From assembly GCA_902773455.1 (NCBI GenBank), contig CACYEW010000214.1:1-29994 (forward strand): a stretch of DNA of 29,994 nt, in the 5' to 3' direction. Of the stretch, positions 22,108 through 29,994 are shown one piece after another. Each line of letters begins with the position of its first letter. The stretch's first letter is position 1. Source of the DNA: an uncultured Ruminococcus sp. Lineage in GTDB: Bacteria; Bacillota; Clostridia; Oscillospirales; CAG-272. The notes under the pieces are model-generated. The model was not told the DNA's origin and did no database searches. It worked only from the letters and a program-made list of their open reading frames with translations. A program made the position numbers and the translations under genes.

Positions 22108-25100
22108 TCATACGTTCTTTTTATGCTCGACCGTAAGCGTGCCGAGATGCGCCGGGATAAAGTTGTAGTCGTTTGTCCACATATCTCCGCCGGTCACGAA
22201 ATGGCCGGGACCGTATGCGCCGTGTATCGCGGGTACGAGATGAAGAGGTCCGAACAGATTGCGCCTCGTGCCTACGAGCACGACTTTTATCTCCGATCCG
22301 TTCTTCACGGCTTCGGTGACGTCGGCTTCATAAGGCTCCCACGCAAGCGCCTGCTTTTTACCGTCGAACTCAACTCTCACGAGTCCGCCCTTGAATTTGT
22401 CGGCTTTGAGTATGATACGCTCGTTTCCGGCGGGCTTTCTGAACGTGCCGGCGCTCAACTTATAAGTCAGGCAGCCGGTATAGAACGGCATCGAATAATT
22501 GATGAGGTCAGACGTTCCGACCTTGTCGGGCAGGGAAGTGAGCGTGCGTTTGTGACCGTCGATCTTCACTCCGAATTTACCGATGAGATAAAGCGATTCG
22601 ATATTCGTCGTTCTCATGAACGCGACCCTGACCGTTACGGTATTCAATCCGATCTTCAGAGCTCCTTCCGGTACGGGCATCTTTTTGAGACAGTTGTCTA
22701 TATAGAAATCGTCTTTATCGGGACATTGCAGTTTTATTCCGTTTATGAAATAAGAGTTGAATTCGGGACGTTCGCCGCAGAGGCAGACTCTGCCCTCGGG
22801 CAGCTTTTCTATATCGAACGTATATTCAAGCTCTATATCGCCGTATATCTTCTTGTCGTGGAGCTTTGAGTACCACGGCTGAAGCATTCCGCCGCCCCTG
22901 TGCTCGATCCCGTAATGATCACGTACCTGCTGGTCGACCTTCAGAGATTCCGCCTCGGCTGAAAATTCGCCGTCCGCGGTCTTCCATCTCGCGAAGTCGA
23001 GCACGCACGCCTGATCCTCGTCGCACTCGTATTCGAACGTGCCGTCTATGAAATATATCTGCGTCAGAGTTTTTTCTTCGGGCGCGGGAAGAGCGTCGGA
23101 GTCTTTGGCGAATACTATCACGGCAGAGCCGGCCGCTTCAAGCTCAAGTTCAAATCTTCCGCCGTAATACGCTTTTTCATAAGTGATCTTATATCTTTCG
23201 CCTGTTTCGAGCGACCACAGCTCCGGCGTATAACCGTCTTTTATATTCGTTGCCGTGATCTGCAAAGGTCCCGTCGCGTTTTCACGGTCGGTATTGAGAA
23301 ACGCCGCGATATATATATCGGAATCCGCGTCGTAACGCTCCTGCACGAATACGTCGCCGCAGTTTTCGCCGTTTACGTCTTCGATATAAACCGCTTCGTG
23401 ATCGCGTCTTACCGCCGTCACGACGTTTTCTTCGTCAAACGGGACTCTGATACATTCTTCGGCAAGCTCAGCCGGTTCGTCGGAGGGTACGGCGTCGACG
23501 TATTTCGGCGCCTCGCCCGCAAACACGATCTTTCCGCCGGCTTCTTTGAACTCTTTAAGGATCCTGAGCGTCGTCGGACGGATCGTCAGCATACCGGAGA
23601 CAAGAACCGTCTTGTAAGCCGCTTCGCCTACGTGCAGTATCGCGCCGTCTTCCGTCTTTTCAACGTAAGTCCTCGGTATCATCATCTGTTCTTCGCCGTA
23701 GTCGAAATCTATATGATTGCGTATGAGCATCGAAAACAGCTTCTGATATTTGCCTTCGATCTCGTGAGCGAGAGGCGATACGGGCGATATCCACTGCGCC
23801 CAGCCGAGATGCGCTCTGCACCAGACGCTTTCGATCGGGTTCATAACGAGCAGATCGCAGCACGGCTTGCCCTGCTGCATCATCAGGCCGAAACGCGCGA
23901 AATAAGTTTCGACGAACGGATAATCCTTATACCACGGCGACTGATGAAGAATGCTCGCCGGGTAGTCGCGCTTCGACTCGCCCTCCATCGTGTACCACGA
24001 AAGATGCTGACAGCGCAGGTTTATACCGAAAAGCGCCTGCCAGTCGCCGACCGCTTTGTGCGATCTGAGGTTGAATTCCCAGCCGGTGCAGCCGTAAAGC
24101 TCGGATAAGAGCCATTTTTTGCCGAGCTGTCTTGCGGCGGATGCGAGCTGCTTTACCACCCAGTAACAGCGGTTGTGCTCGGTGAGCAGATCTATGCCGG
24201 GATAACCCATATATTCGTACGATCTCATAAGAGAGCCGTTCGGAACGGTCTGGTTTGTCAGAGAATCCTCGTGCAGAACGTGACCGGTGAAGATTATGCC
24301 GTTCTTGTTGCACCAGTCGTTTATGCGCTTCATGAACCTCTCGACGAAGAGATTGCACGCAAGATCGAAATAATTGAGCTTTACCCGGCTTACGGGATCT
24401 CCGTCCTTCTGATAGAAAAGCTCCGGCAGAAGAGGCTTCATATCGTAGCCGTATCTCTTTCTGAATTCGTCGAAGAAATCGTCCGTATAAGCCGTCGCGC
24501 AGCTTATCACGCCGTCTTTTTCACGGCGGTTGTCCATCGCGTGGCCTCTGTGCGGCTCGTCCGTAAAGATGCCTTTTATGCTTCTGCCGAGCCTGTCTCC
24601 GCATTTCGCTTTATACTGCTCGTGAGTCATCTCTATAAAACGGTCGACCGCCGCCGTGCTCATCGTATCGATATAAGTCGTGCCGTTGTAGCCGCTCGAC
24701 GGCTCGTCGGGGATAATGCGGAAGTGAAGTATCTTTTTACCCGAAGGTACGTTTTTGACGTCTTCTTCAAAGATCTGTCTGTAGCTGCCGAGCCTGAGCC
24801 CGTCAAGCTCCGCTTCGAATATCATGAACGTATCGTCCGACGGTTCGAATTTTTCGGGCGACGATTCGTAAACGTAAAGCGACTTCATTCTGTACTGCGG
24901 GTCGACCGTGACTTTTCCGCCCGCGCTGCCGGAAGGCCAGCGGTCCTCGTCGTAAAGCCAGGATTCCATGCCGAGGCGTTCGCCCTCGTCGGCGGTCGAG
25001 TTGATAAGCTCGAACCATTCCTTACCGAGATATTCGGTGATGAGACCGGCTCTGCTGTGCATGAAATAGCCGCCGAGACCCATTTCTTTCATAACTCCTA

Positions 25101-25212
25101 CCTGGCGTTTGAGTTCTTTTTCTTCAAGTTCGCCGTTCCAGCTCCAGAACGGTTTGCCGCGGTATTCTTTACCGGGCGAGGTGAATTGCCTGATCAAAGT
25201 TTCTTTATTCAT
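22108..25212 (-). CDS. GH106-like family glycoside hydrolase (alpha-L-rhamnosidase-related)
   Basis: This 1034-residue protein has no signal peptide and is probably cytoplasmic. The N-terminus carries the pattern of the GH106/rhamnosidase-like family: PFWSWNGELEEKELKRQ near 21-37, GLGGYFMHSRAGLITEYL near 45-62, WLYDEDRWPSGSAGG near 85-99, and GIFTDEPH near 214-221 with Glu219 a likely catalytic acid. A long barrel domain follows, then beta-sandwich segments in the C-terminal third with galactose-binding-like features (residues about 760-1020). Known GH106 members release terminal alpha-L-rhamnose from plant or microbial glycans, but many relatives are uncharacterised, so the substrate is uncertain. 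The start has AAGGAG upstream and lies 9 bp after the preceding gene. It is the last gene of the solute-binding/propeller/GH106 operon. Confidence 0.85.
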   Translation of the reverse strand: MNKETLIRQFTSPGKEYRGKPFWSWNGELEEKELKRQVGVMKEMGLGGYFMHSRAGLITEYLGKEWFELINSTADEGERLGMESWLYDEDRWPSGSAGGKVTVDPQYRMKSLYVYESSPEKFEPSDDTFMIFEAELDGLRLGSYRQIFEEDVKNVPSGKKILHFRIIPDEPSSGYNGTTYIDTMSTAAVDRFIEMTHEQYKAKCGDRLGRSIKGIFTDEPHRGHAMDNRREKDGVISCATAYTDDFFDEFRKRYGYDMKPLLPELFYQKDGDPVSRVKLNYFDLACNLFVERFMKRINDWCNKNGIIFTGHVLHEDSLTNQTVPNGSLMRSYEYMGYPGIDLLTEHNRCYWVVKQLASAARQLGKKWLLSELYGCTGWEFNLRSHKAVGDWQALFGINLRCQHLSWYTMEGESKRDYPASILHQSPWYKDYPFVETYFARFGLMMQQGKPCCDLLVMNPIESVWCRAHLGWAQWISPVSPLAHEIEGKYQKLFSMLIRNHIDFDYGEEQMMIPRTYVEKTEDGAILHVGEAAYKTVLVSGMLTIRPTTLRILKEFKEAGGKIVFAGEAPKYVDAVPSDEPAELAEECIRVPFDEENVVTAVRRDHEAVYIEDVNGENCGDVFVQERYDADSDIYIAAFLNTDRENATGPLQITATNIKDGYTPELWSLETGERYKITYEKAYYGGRFELELEAAGSAVIVFAKDSDALPAPEEKTLTQIYFIDGTFEYECDEDQACVLDFARWKTADGEFSAEAESLKVDQQVRDHYGIEHRGGGMLQPWYSKLHDKKIYGDIELEYTFDIEKLPEGRVCLCGERPEFNSYFINGIKLQCPDKDDFYIDNCLKKMPVPEGALKIGLNTVTVRVAFMRTTNIESLYLIGKFGVKIDGHKRTLTSLPDKVGTSDLINYSMPFYTGCLTYKLSAGTFRKPAGNERIILKADKFKGGLVRVEFDGKKQALAWEPYEADVTEAVKNGSEIKVVLVGTRRNLFGPLHLVPAIHGAYGPGHFVTGGDMWTNDYNFIPAHLGTLTVEHKKNV

Positions 25213-25221
25213 AAAGACTCC

Positions 25222-26253
25222 TTAAACCGATCTTATAAATCCTTTTTCTTTATCGTAAGAGTATAAGGCGACCGTCGTCGTATAACCGCCGTCTTCCGTT
25301 CTCGACGGCTCGCTTATATAAAACCTGCCGTCGCAAAGCGACGCTATGCCCGTATTGCCGAGAGGAAAATAACTGCTTTGTTCCGGCAAAAGCGTAAGGC
25401 ACAGCCCGATCTCACCGGTGCCTTTGACGTCGGTCAGCTTAGCCGGCGTTTTTCCGTCTATGACGAACAGATAATAATTATCAAAACACGCCTTTTTGCC
25501 CGGATACACGCATACGAACGTGTCTTTTGTATAAGGGTCGTATTCGAGATTCTGTACGCCGTACGTCGTGTTCCCGGTATATAAGAACGTTCTGTATCTG
25601 CATAAAGGTCCCGACGTGTGCGGAGCCGACTGTAAAAGCGGCTTCGCTGTTTTATCGATCTCGTCCGTATCGTAAAACAGTATGACCTGATTATCGTTAT
25701 CGGTACGCTCCGTATCGCCGTAGATACCGTACGCTACGGCGAGATATTTTTTACCGTCCTCACAGCCGGGCAGAGGCATCAGCGTTACGCCGTCGATACC
25801 CGAACAGCCGTATTTATGTTCGCCGCAAAGACCTTTGCCGAGGTAATCGCCGACCACCTCGGACAGATACGCCGCCTTTACCGCGCCGCACGTTTCGGAG
25901 CATAGACCGACCGAGTTTATTGAGTCGACGTCGAAGACGACGATATAAAACCCGTCTCTGACTTCGTTTATGCCGATCCGGTCGTGCAGACCTTTGCCTA
26001 TCGCGTCGTTTTTATATTCGAGCGAAGCGTATACTTTGCGCTTGACCGGATCGAAGCACATACATCCTATATGACCGATGAATCCGCCGACGGAACCGAC
26101 GGGCGTACCGTCAAAGCCGTACTTGCAGAAATCGGTCGTATAGGAATAGTACATAAATCTCTTTTCGGTATCGGCGGCGATGCCCTGAACGTGACCGCCG
26201 TACCAGACGCCGGTTTTGTGTATAAGGGGCAGATCCGCTTCAGTATTTTTCAT
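25222..26253 (-). CDS. Unrecognised protein, probable beta-propeller fold
   Basis: The 343-residue protein has no signal peptide or membrane segment. I do not recognise the family. Recurrent short strands with Tyr/Gly/Asp turns give a repeating pattern: GGHVQGIAADTEKRFMYYSY, GGFIGHIGCMCFDPVKRKVY, GIDGVTLMPLPG, and YGVQNLEYDPYTKDTFVCVY. In several of these a 'G-x-x-x-D-x-x-x-[KR]-x-x-Y/V' unit recurs about every 50-70 residues, as in six- or seven-bladed propellers. The true start is 26251-26253; the frame stays open far upstream, but that part lies inside the solute-binding gene. The start overlaps that gene's stop by one base (TAATG), so translation is coupled. It lies between a sugar-type binding protein and a GH106-like enzyme, suggesting a role in handling the same glycan, for example as a lyase, isomerase or sensor. 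That is inference. Confidence 0.72.
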   Translation of the reverse strand: MKNTEADLPLIHKTGVWYGGHVQGIAADTEKRFMYYSYTTDFCKYGFDGTPVGSVGGFIGHIGCMCFDPVKRKVYASLEYKNDAIGKGLHDRIGINEVRDGFYIVVFDVDSINSVGLCSETCGAVKAAYLSEVVGDYLGKGLCGEHKYGCSGIDGVTLMPLPGCEDGKKYLAVAYGIYGDTERTDNDNQVILFYDTDEIDKTAKPLLQSAPHTSGPLCRYRTFLYTGNTTYGVQNLEYDPYTKDTFVCVYPGKKACFDNYYLFVIDGKTPAKLTDVKGTGEIGLCLTLLPEQSSYFPLGNTGIASLCDGRFYISEPSRTEDGGYTTTVALYSYDKEKGFIRSV

Positions 26254-27794
26254 TATTCCGCCGCGCTCTGGAAAGAGTCGATGAGCTTGTTCAGACCTTT
26301 GTTGACTTTGTTGACCTGAGCGGCTTTCGTGTTCGCAACGGTGTTTTTGCCCTGTTTGATCATATTTCTCATGGCTGTGAACAGAGAGGTCACCTGGCTG
26401 TCTTCCGGCATATAACCGATATCGCAGGTGCGGTGAGCGAATATGATCGGCAGCATATCCTTGGATTCGTAATCGCGCGTTCCTTTCGCGATCAGCGACT
26501 TTTCGTAGTAAGCGGGAGTAAGAATGTTCTTGCCCTCTACCGCGAGCGCCTGCATTATCATACCTGCGCGTTCGAATCTGTCGTTCTTTGCTTCGATACC
26601 CTTCGTTATCATCGCGCAGAGAGTGACTCCGGCGACGGAGTGAGTCGTGTAATACTTCTGATCCTTGTCGAATTTGGGCATCGGGATGATACCGTAGTTC
26701 GTGTCCATATCGCGGAGTCTTATCGCGCACTGCATGACCTCCGAATAGAACAGAGCTCTGTTTTCTTCAAACATCTGCTGAGCGGTAAGATGCACCGCGC
26801 CGTTCGGAGCCGCCGACGGGTAATCGTGGCAGTCGAACGTGATCTTGTTCGCGGCGTAATAGATCTTTATCGCGGCGTCGATGATCTTGCTGTTTCTTTC
26901 GTTGCCGAAATCGAGATAAGGCAGATCCGTGTTGTCTTTTTTGATGATCCTGCCGTCGGCGGCGTAGAACAGACCCTGCGTGAAGTCGATCGTCGTCGAT
27001 ATGCCGTAAATGTCTTTTTCGTCGGTCTTGCTGTTGTTGTTTTCGTCCGAATACATATCCTTGGTGATCTCGTAAAGCTTGTCGAAGGTCCATTCGTTGT
27101 CGTTCACGAGCTTGTATATATCGAGGTCGTAGTCGGTGGCGAGCTTTTTGTTGAACATCATTACCCACGTGGCGTCGTTATCCATCGTGGTGATCTCGCC
27201 GGTAGCGAAATAGTTCTGACCGCCGATCGACGTCTGAGAAAGGTAAGACTGATCCCATGCGTCGCTTGAAAGATCGAGATACGGTATGTTTTCGAGATTT
27301 GCAAGATATTTGCTCTGCGCGAGCGTATAAGCGTTCGACATCACCTGCATGACGAGATCGTATTCGGGATCGCCGCCGAGCACGTCTTTCTTTACGAGGT
27401 TGCCTATCGTGCTGCGGGAAGCGTCGGTTATCATTTCGATCTTCACGCCGTAAGTGTCTTCAATGAGCTTCTGACGCTGGAAGACGGCGCTGATTACGGC
27501 GTCTTCATCGTCGGTTTCGGCGAAAAAGTCTTTGCATTCCCATTCGTTATCGTTCACGCCGGGGCAAAGTATAACGAAAGGCTCGTCGTTGAACTTATGC
27601 CCGGGGATATAATACGTGTCGGGAACCTCGGGCTCCGTCTCCGCAACCGTGTCGGCCGCTTTCGTTTCTTTGCCCGGCGCGGCGGTGGAAGCGGCGGGAC
27701 CGGGCGCGGGATTCTCCGTACATCCGGCGAAAGCCGAAGCGGCGAAGCACAGTATCAGAACTGTGATTACGGTGATAATGATTTTCTTTTTCAT
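26253..27794 (-). CDS. Extracellular solute-binding lipoprotein (family 1, ABC sugar type)
   Basis: The 513-residue protein has a lipoprotein signal (MKKK, hydrophobic core, FAGC, Cys25) and an Ala/Thr/Pro linker to about 60. The body has the two-lobed binding-protein pattern of family 1 members used by ABC carbohydrate importers: YDLVMQVMSNAYTLAQSKYLANLENIPYLDL, then MFNKKLATDYDLDI, EWTFDKLYEITKDMY and later YGIIPMPKFDKDQKYYT. An EF-hand-like 12-residue loop lies at 250-261 (Asp250, Asn252, Asn254, Lys256, Asp261), a calcium site seen in many clostridial sugar-binding proteins. There are no permease or ATPase genes in the window, so it is an orphan whose transporter must lie elsewhere, or it has another role. 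It is the first gene of the operon and has its own promoter and AAGGAG site. Confidence 0.9.
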   Translation of the reverse strand: MKKKIIITVITVLILCFAASAFAGCTENPAPGPAASTAAPGKETKAADTVAETEPEVPDTYYIPGHKFNDEPFVILCPGVNDNEWECKDFFAETDDEDAVISAVFQRQKLIEDTYGVKIEMITDASRSTIGNLVKKDVLGGDPEYDLVMQVMSNAYTLAQSKYLANLENIPYLDLSSDAWDQSYLSQTSIGGQNYFATGEITTMDNDATWVMMFNKKLATDYDLDIYKLVNDNEWTFDKLYEITKDMYSDENNNSKTDEKDIYGISTTIDFTQGLFYAADGRIIKKDNTDLPYLDFGNERNSKIIDAAIKIYYAANKITFDCHDYPSAAPNGAVHLTAQQMFEENRALFYSEVMQCAIRLRDMDTNYGIIPMPKFDKDQKYYTTHSVAGVTLCAMITKGIEAKNDRFERAGMIMQALAVEGKNILTPAYYEKSLIAKGTRDYESKDMLPIIFAHRTCDIGYMPEDSQVTSLFTAMRNMIKQGKNTVANTKAAQVNKVNKGLNKLIDSFQSAAE

Positions 27795-27825
27795 TCTTTT
27801 TTCTCCTTATGAGGTCGTTGTGAAC

Positions 27826-27854
27826 ATTGTACCATAGAACAAAAATAAAGTCAA
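27826..27854 (-). promoter_or_regulatory. Sigma-A promoter for the solute-binding/propeller/GH106 operon
   Basis: On the minus strand TTGACT (27849-27854) and TACAAT (27826-27831) are separated by 17 bp. The start codon lies 31 bp from the -10. No binding-site dyad is obvious around it. Confidence 0.8.
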
Positions 27855-27908
27855 TATCTTTTATAAATATTGCATAAAACTTTGTTTGTAAATTTTTGTT
27901 TTTCCCCC

Positions 27909-27937
27909 TTTACAACCGAACCGTTTTATGATATAAT
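27909..27937 (+). promoter_or_regulatory. Sigma-A promoter for the topoisomerase operon
   Basis: TTTACA (27909-27914) and a perfect TATAAT (27932-27937) are separated by 17 bp. The start codon is 33 bp further on, with GAGG at 27957-27960. Confidence 0.78.
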
Positions 27938-27949
27938 ATACGATATCAT
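27928..27949. promoter_or_regulatory. Inverted repeat covering the -10 and start of the topoisomerase promoter
   Basis: ATGATAT (27928-27934) and ATATCAT (27943-27949) are perfect arms around 8 bp. It shares GATAT-N8-ATATC with the repeat at 5571-5588, and sits where a repressor would block transcription. Confidence 0.4.
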
Positions 27950-27970
27950 AATAGGCGAGGCATTTGCAAA

Positions 27971-29953
27971 ATGGCAAAAAAGATCATATCAAACGACGAT
28001 ATAACCCAACTCAAAGGGCCGGACAGAATAAGGCTCAAGCCGGGCGTCATGCTCGGTTCCGACGGTATCGACGCGGTCGTGCAGACCGTTTTCGAAATCG
28101 TTTCGAACTCCATTGACGAAGCGAAGGAAGGCTACGGAGACGTTATAAACATAACCGTTTTTGCCGACAATTCCGTCGAGGTCGAGGATTTCGGCAGGGG
28201 CATACCGCTTGATTTCAACAATAAAGAACAGCGCTACAACTGGGAGCTCATATTCTGCGAGCTCTACGCGGGCGGCAAATACAATAACAACTCCGAAGAC
28301 GGCAACTATCAGTACGCTATAGGTACGAACGGTCTCGGCGCCTGCGCCACGCAGTACACGAGCGAATATATGACGGTAAAATCATACACCGGCGGATATC
28401 TGTACGAAATAAGCTTCAAAGAAGGCTACGCGGTAACGGAGCTTACGAAAACGGAGCTTTCGCGTAAAGAAAAACGCACCGGCACCGTCATCAGATGGAA
28501 ACCGGACCTGAAAGTTTTCACCGATATCAACATACCGCGCGAAACGCTTTCCGATATCATAAGAAAGCAGGCGATAGTCAACGCCGGACTTCGCTTCGTC
28601 GTCAGGTACGAAAACGAAGACAAAACGTTTGAAACGAACGAATACTATTACGAAGAAGGAATAAGAGAATATCTTGAAGAGCTGACCGGCGATAAGAAAA
28701 TAACCCAGCCGGTCGTCTGGCGCTCGGAAGGCTCCGGCAGAGACAGGGAGGACAAGCCCGAATACAAAGTCAAATTCGAACTCGCCTTCTGCTTCACCAA
28801 AGGCGTGGGCGCGATAGAATGCTTCCACAACTCGAGCTTTCTCGAAAACGGCGGTTCACCCGAAAAAGCCGTCCGAATGGCGTTTTTGTCAGCGATAGAC
28901 AAGTATTCGAAGACGGTCGCAAAAGCGAAAACGGATATGAAGATCCCGTTTTCGGATATAGCCGATTCACTCGTCATAATCGTCAACAGCCATTCGACGT
29001 ACTGCTCTTACGAGAACCAGACGAAAAAATCCATAAACAACAAATTCATATATGAATTTCTGAACAGCTATATCAAACGCAATCTCGAAATATATTTCCT
29101 CGAGAAACCGCAGGAAGCGGACGCTCTTTATAAGCAGATAATTATCAATAAAAAGAGCAGGGAGGCCGCTGAAGCCGCGAGAGCGAATATAGTGAAAGAG
29201 ATCGCGCCGTCCGGTACGGATATGACGAAGCGCGTTGAAAAGCTCGTACCGTGCAGAAGCACCGATCCGAAGGAATGCGAGCTTTTCATAGTGGAGGGCG
29301 ATTCGGCTCTCGGCTCGTGCAAAGAAGCGCGCGACGCATATTTTCAGGCCGTTATGCCTCTGCGCGGCAAAACGCTGAACTGCCTGAAAAGCACCGACGC
29401 AAAGATCCTCCAGAATCAGATCATTATGGACCTCGTGAAGGTCCTCGGCTGCGGCGCGGAGATCAAGGTCGGCAAAAAAGGCGAATCCGCTTTCAACATC
29501 AACAATCTTCGCTACCATAAGATCATAATATGCACGGACGCGGACGTGGACGGATTTCAGATAAGAACGCTCGTGCTGACGATGTTTTACAGGCTGCTGC
29601 CGACGCTCATATCCGAAGGATATATCTATATCGCCGAATCGCCGCTTTACGAAATAACCTGCGGCAAGGAGACGAGCTTCGCCTACGACGATAAAGAAAA
29701 GGCGGAAATACTCAAAAAGTACGAGGGCAAGAAGGTCTCTATACAGAGAAGCAAGGGCCTCGGTGAAAATGAACCCGATATGATGAAGCTCACGACAATG
29801 GCTCCCGCCACGCGGAGACTCATACGGGTACAGCCCTGCAACGCCGACGAGACGTACGAGATGTTCGACATCCTGCTCGGCAACAATCTCGACGGCAGAA
29901 AAGAATTCATATCCGCGCACAGCGAAGAATACTATCAGGACGCTGATATTTAA
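27971..29953 (+). CDS. Divergent type IIA topoisomerase subunit B (GyrB/ParE family)
   Basis: The 660-residue protein has the GHKL ATPase and TOPRIM parts of gyrase/topoisomerase IV B subunits. Visible ATPase elements are EIVSNSIDEA at 42-51 (Glu42, Asn46), VEDFGRGIPL at 71-80, GTNGLGA at 118-124 (canonical enzymes have G-L-H-G-V-G), and the QTK loop at 350-352. The TOPRIM domain has Glu442 in FIVEGDSALGSCKEARD and DADVDG with Asp523, Asp525 and Asp527. KGLGEN is at 595-600. The sequence departs from canonical GyrB/ParE at usually fixed sites: EGDSAGGSA is EGDSALGSC, and DADVDGAHIRTLLL is DADVDGFQIRTLVL. This suggests a second, divergent topoisomerase IV-like enzyme rather than the chromosomal gyrase. 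A likely partner A subunit starts 17 bp downstream. Confidence 0.9.
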   Translation: MAKKIISNDDITQLKGPDRIRLKPGVMLGSDGIDAVVQTVFEIVSNSIDEAKEGYGDVINITVFADNSVEVEDFGRGIPLDFNNKEQRYNWELIFCELYAGGKYNNNSEDGNYQYAIGTNGLGACATQYTSEYMTVKSYTGGYLYEISFKEGYAVTELTKTELSRKEKRTGTVIRWKPDLKVFTDINIPRETLSDIIRKQAIVNAGLRFVVRYENEDKTFETNEYYYEEGIREYLEELTGDKKITQPVVWRSEGSGRDREDKPEYKVKFELAFCFTKGVGAIECFHNSSFLENGGSPEKAVRMAFLSAIDKYSKTVAKAKTDMKIPFSDIADSLVIIVNSHSTYCSYENQTKKSINNKFIYEFLNSYIKRNLEIYFLEKPQEADALYKQIIINKKSREAAEAARANIVKEIAPSGTDMTKRVEKLVPCRSTDPKECELFIVEGDSALGSCKEARDAYFQAVMPLRGKTLNCLKSTDAKILQNQIIMDLVKVLGCGAEIKVGKKGESAFNINNLRYHKIIICTDADVDGFQIRTLVLTMFYRLLPTLISEGYIYIAESPLYEITCGKETSFAYDDKEKAEILKKYEGKKVSIQRSKGLGENEPDMMKLTTMAPATRRLIRVQPCNADETYEMFDILLGNNLDGRKEFISAHSEEYYQDADI

Positions 29954-29970
29954 GGTGAGGACGGTATAAA

Positions 29971-29994
29971 ATGGCAAGAAAAAAGAAAACAGAA
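29971..29994 (+). CDS. Start of the next gene, probably topoisomerase subunit A (cut by window end)
   Basis: Only eight codons are visible (MARKKKTE, basic). An AGG-containing site precedes the ATG. B and A subunits of this enzyme class are usually adjacent, so ParC/GyrA-like is the natural guess, but the sequence itself cannot prove it. Confidence 0.5.

Noticed and set aside
26254..26730. N-terminal extension of the propeller-like protein into the solute-binding gene.
   Set aside because: The extension is Arg/His-rich shadow translation of the well-supported binding-protein frame; the start at 26253 couples to its stop.

Overview
The window looks like a chromosomal segment of an anaerobic, gut-type Firmicute of class Clostridia, probably an uncultured Oscillospirales or Christensenellales-like lineage. 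The evidence is the core gene set (ScpA, YsxC/EngB, Lon, HPr with both His15 and Ser46, UvrC-RsmD-CoaD), strong AGGAGG-type ribosome sites, canonical sigma-A promoters in AT-rich gaps, and lipoproteins with Thr/Glu/Ala/Pro-rich linkers after the lipobox. Taxon placement is inference from style, not from a search. I see no tRNA, rRNA, CRISPR array, insertion sequence, prophage or recombinase. Every stretch between genes is shorter than about 250 bp and is described below.

Layout. Positions 1-5545 (minus strand) hold a tight run read lon, engB, lysA, M50 protease, scpA (cut by the window edge). Positions 5633-8513 (minus) hold a second run: an M55 D-aminopeptidase, a DUF4091 glycosidase-like protein and a small polytopic membrane protein. 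A divergent pair of near-perfect promoters at about 8544-8648 separates this run from a plus-strand run at 8684-13638: a GH99-like lipoprotein, rimM, trmD, an O-antigen-ligase-like membrane protein, and two small single-pass membrane proteins resembling DUF4330. Then come HPr with its own promoter and terminator, and uvrC-rsmD-coaD (14111-16967).

Positions 17033-19298 (minus) hold a DUF4358 lipoprotein and a DRE-TIM acyltransferase that could be a Re-citrate, homocitrate or isopropylmalate-type synthase. Divergent from it is a large surface lipoprotein (19542-22055) with SLH-like, beta-propeller glycosidase-like and BIG2 segments. It converges on a minus-strand operon (27794 to 22108): an orphan sugar-type solute-binding lipoprotein, an unrecognised probable propeller protein, and a GH106-like rhamnosidase. 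The right end carries a divergent type IIA topoisomerase B subunit and the first codons of what is probably its A subunit.

How the parts fit. Housekeeping operons (protein quality control, lysine/peptidoglycan precursor synthesis, chromosome segregation, tRNA and rRNA modification, DNA repair, CoA synthesis) are interleaved with surface glycan-handling genes. The carbohydrate genes lack transporter permeases and regulators here, so their substrates cannot be fixed. The least explained items are the three-gene solute-binding/propeller/GH106 operon, the M55-DUF4091-membrane operon, and a GATAT-N8-ATATC motif at the start regions of both lon and the topoisomerase.
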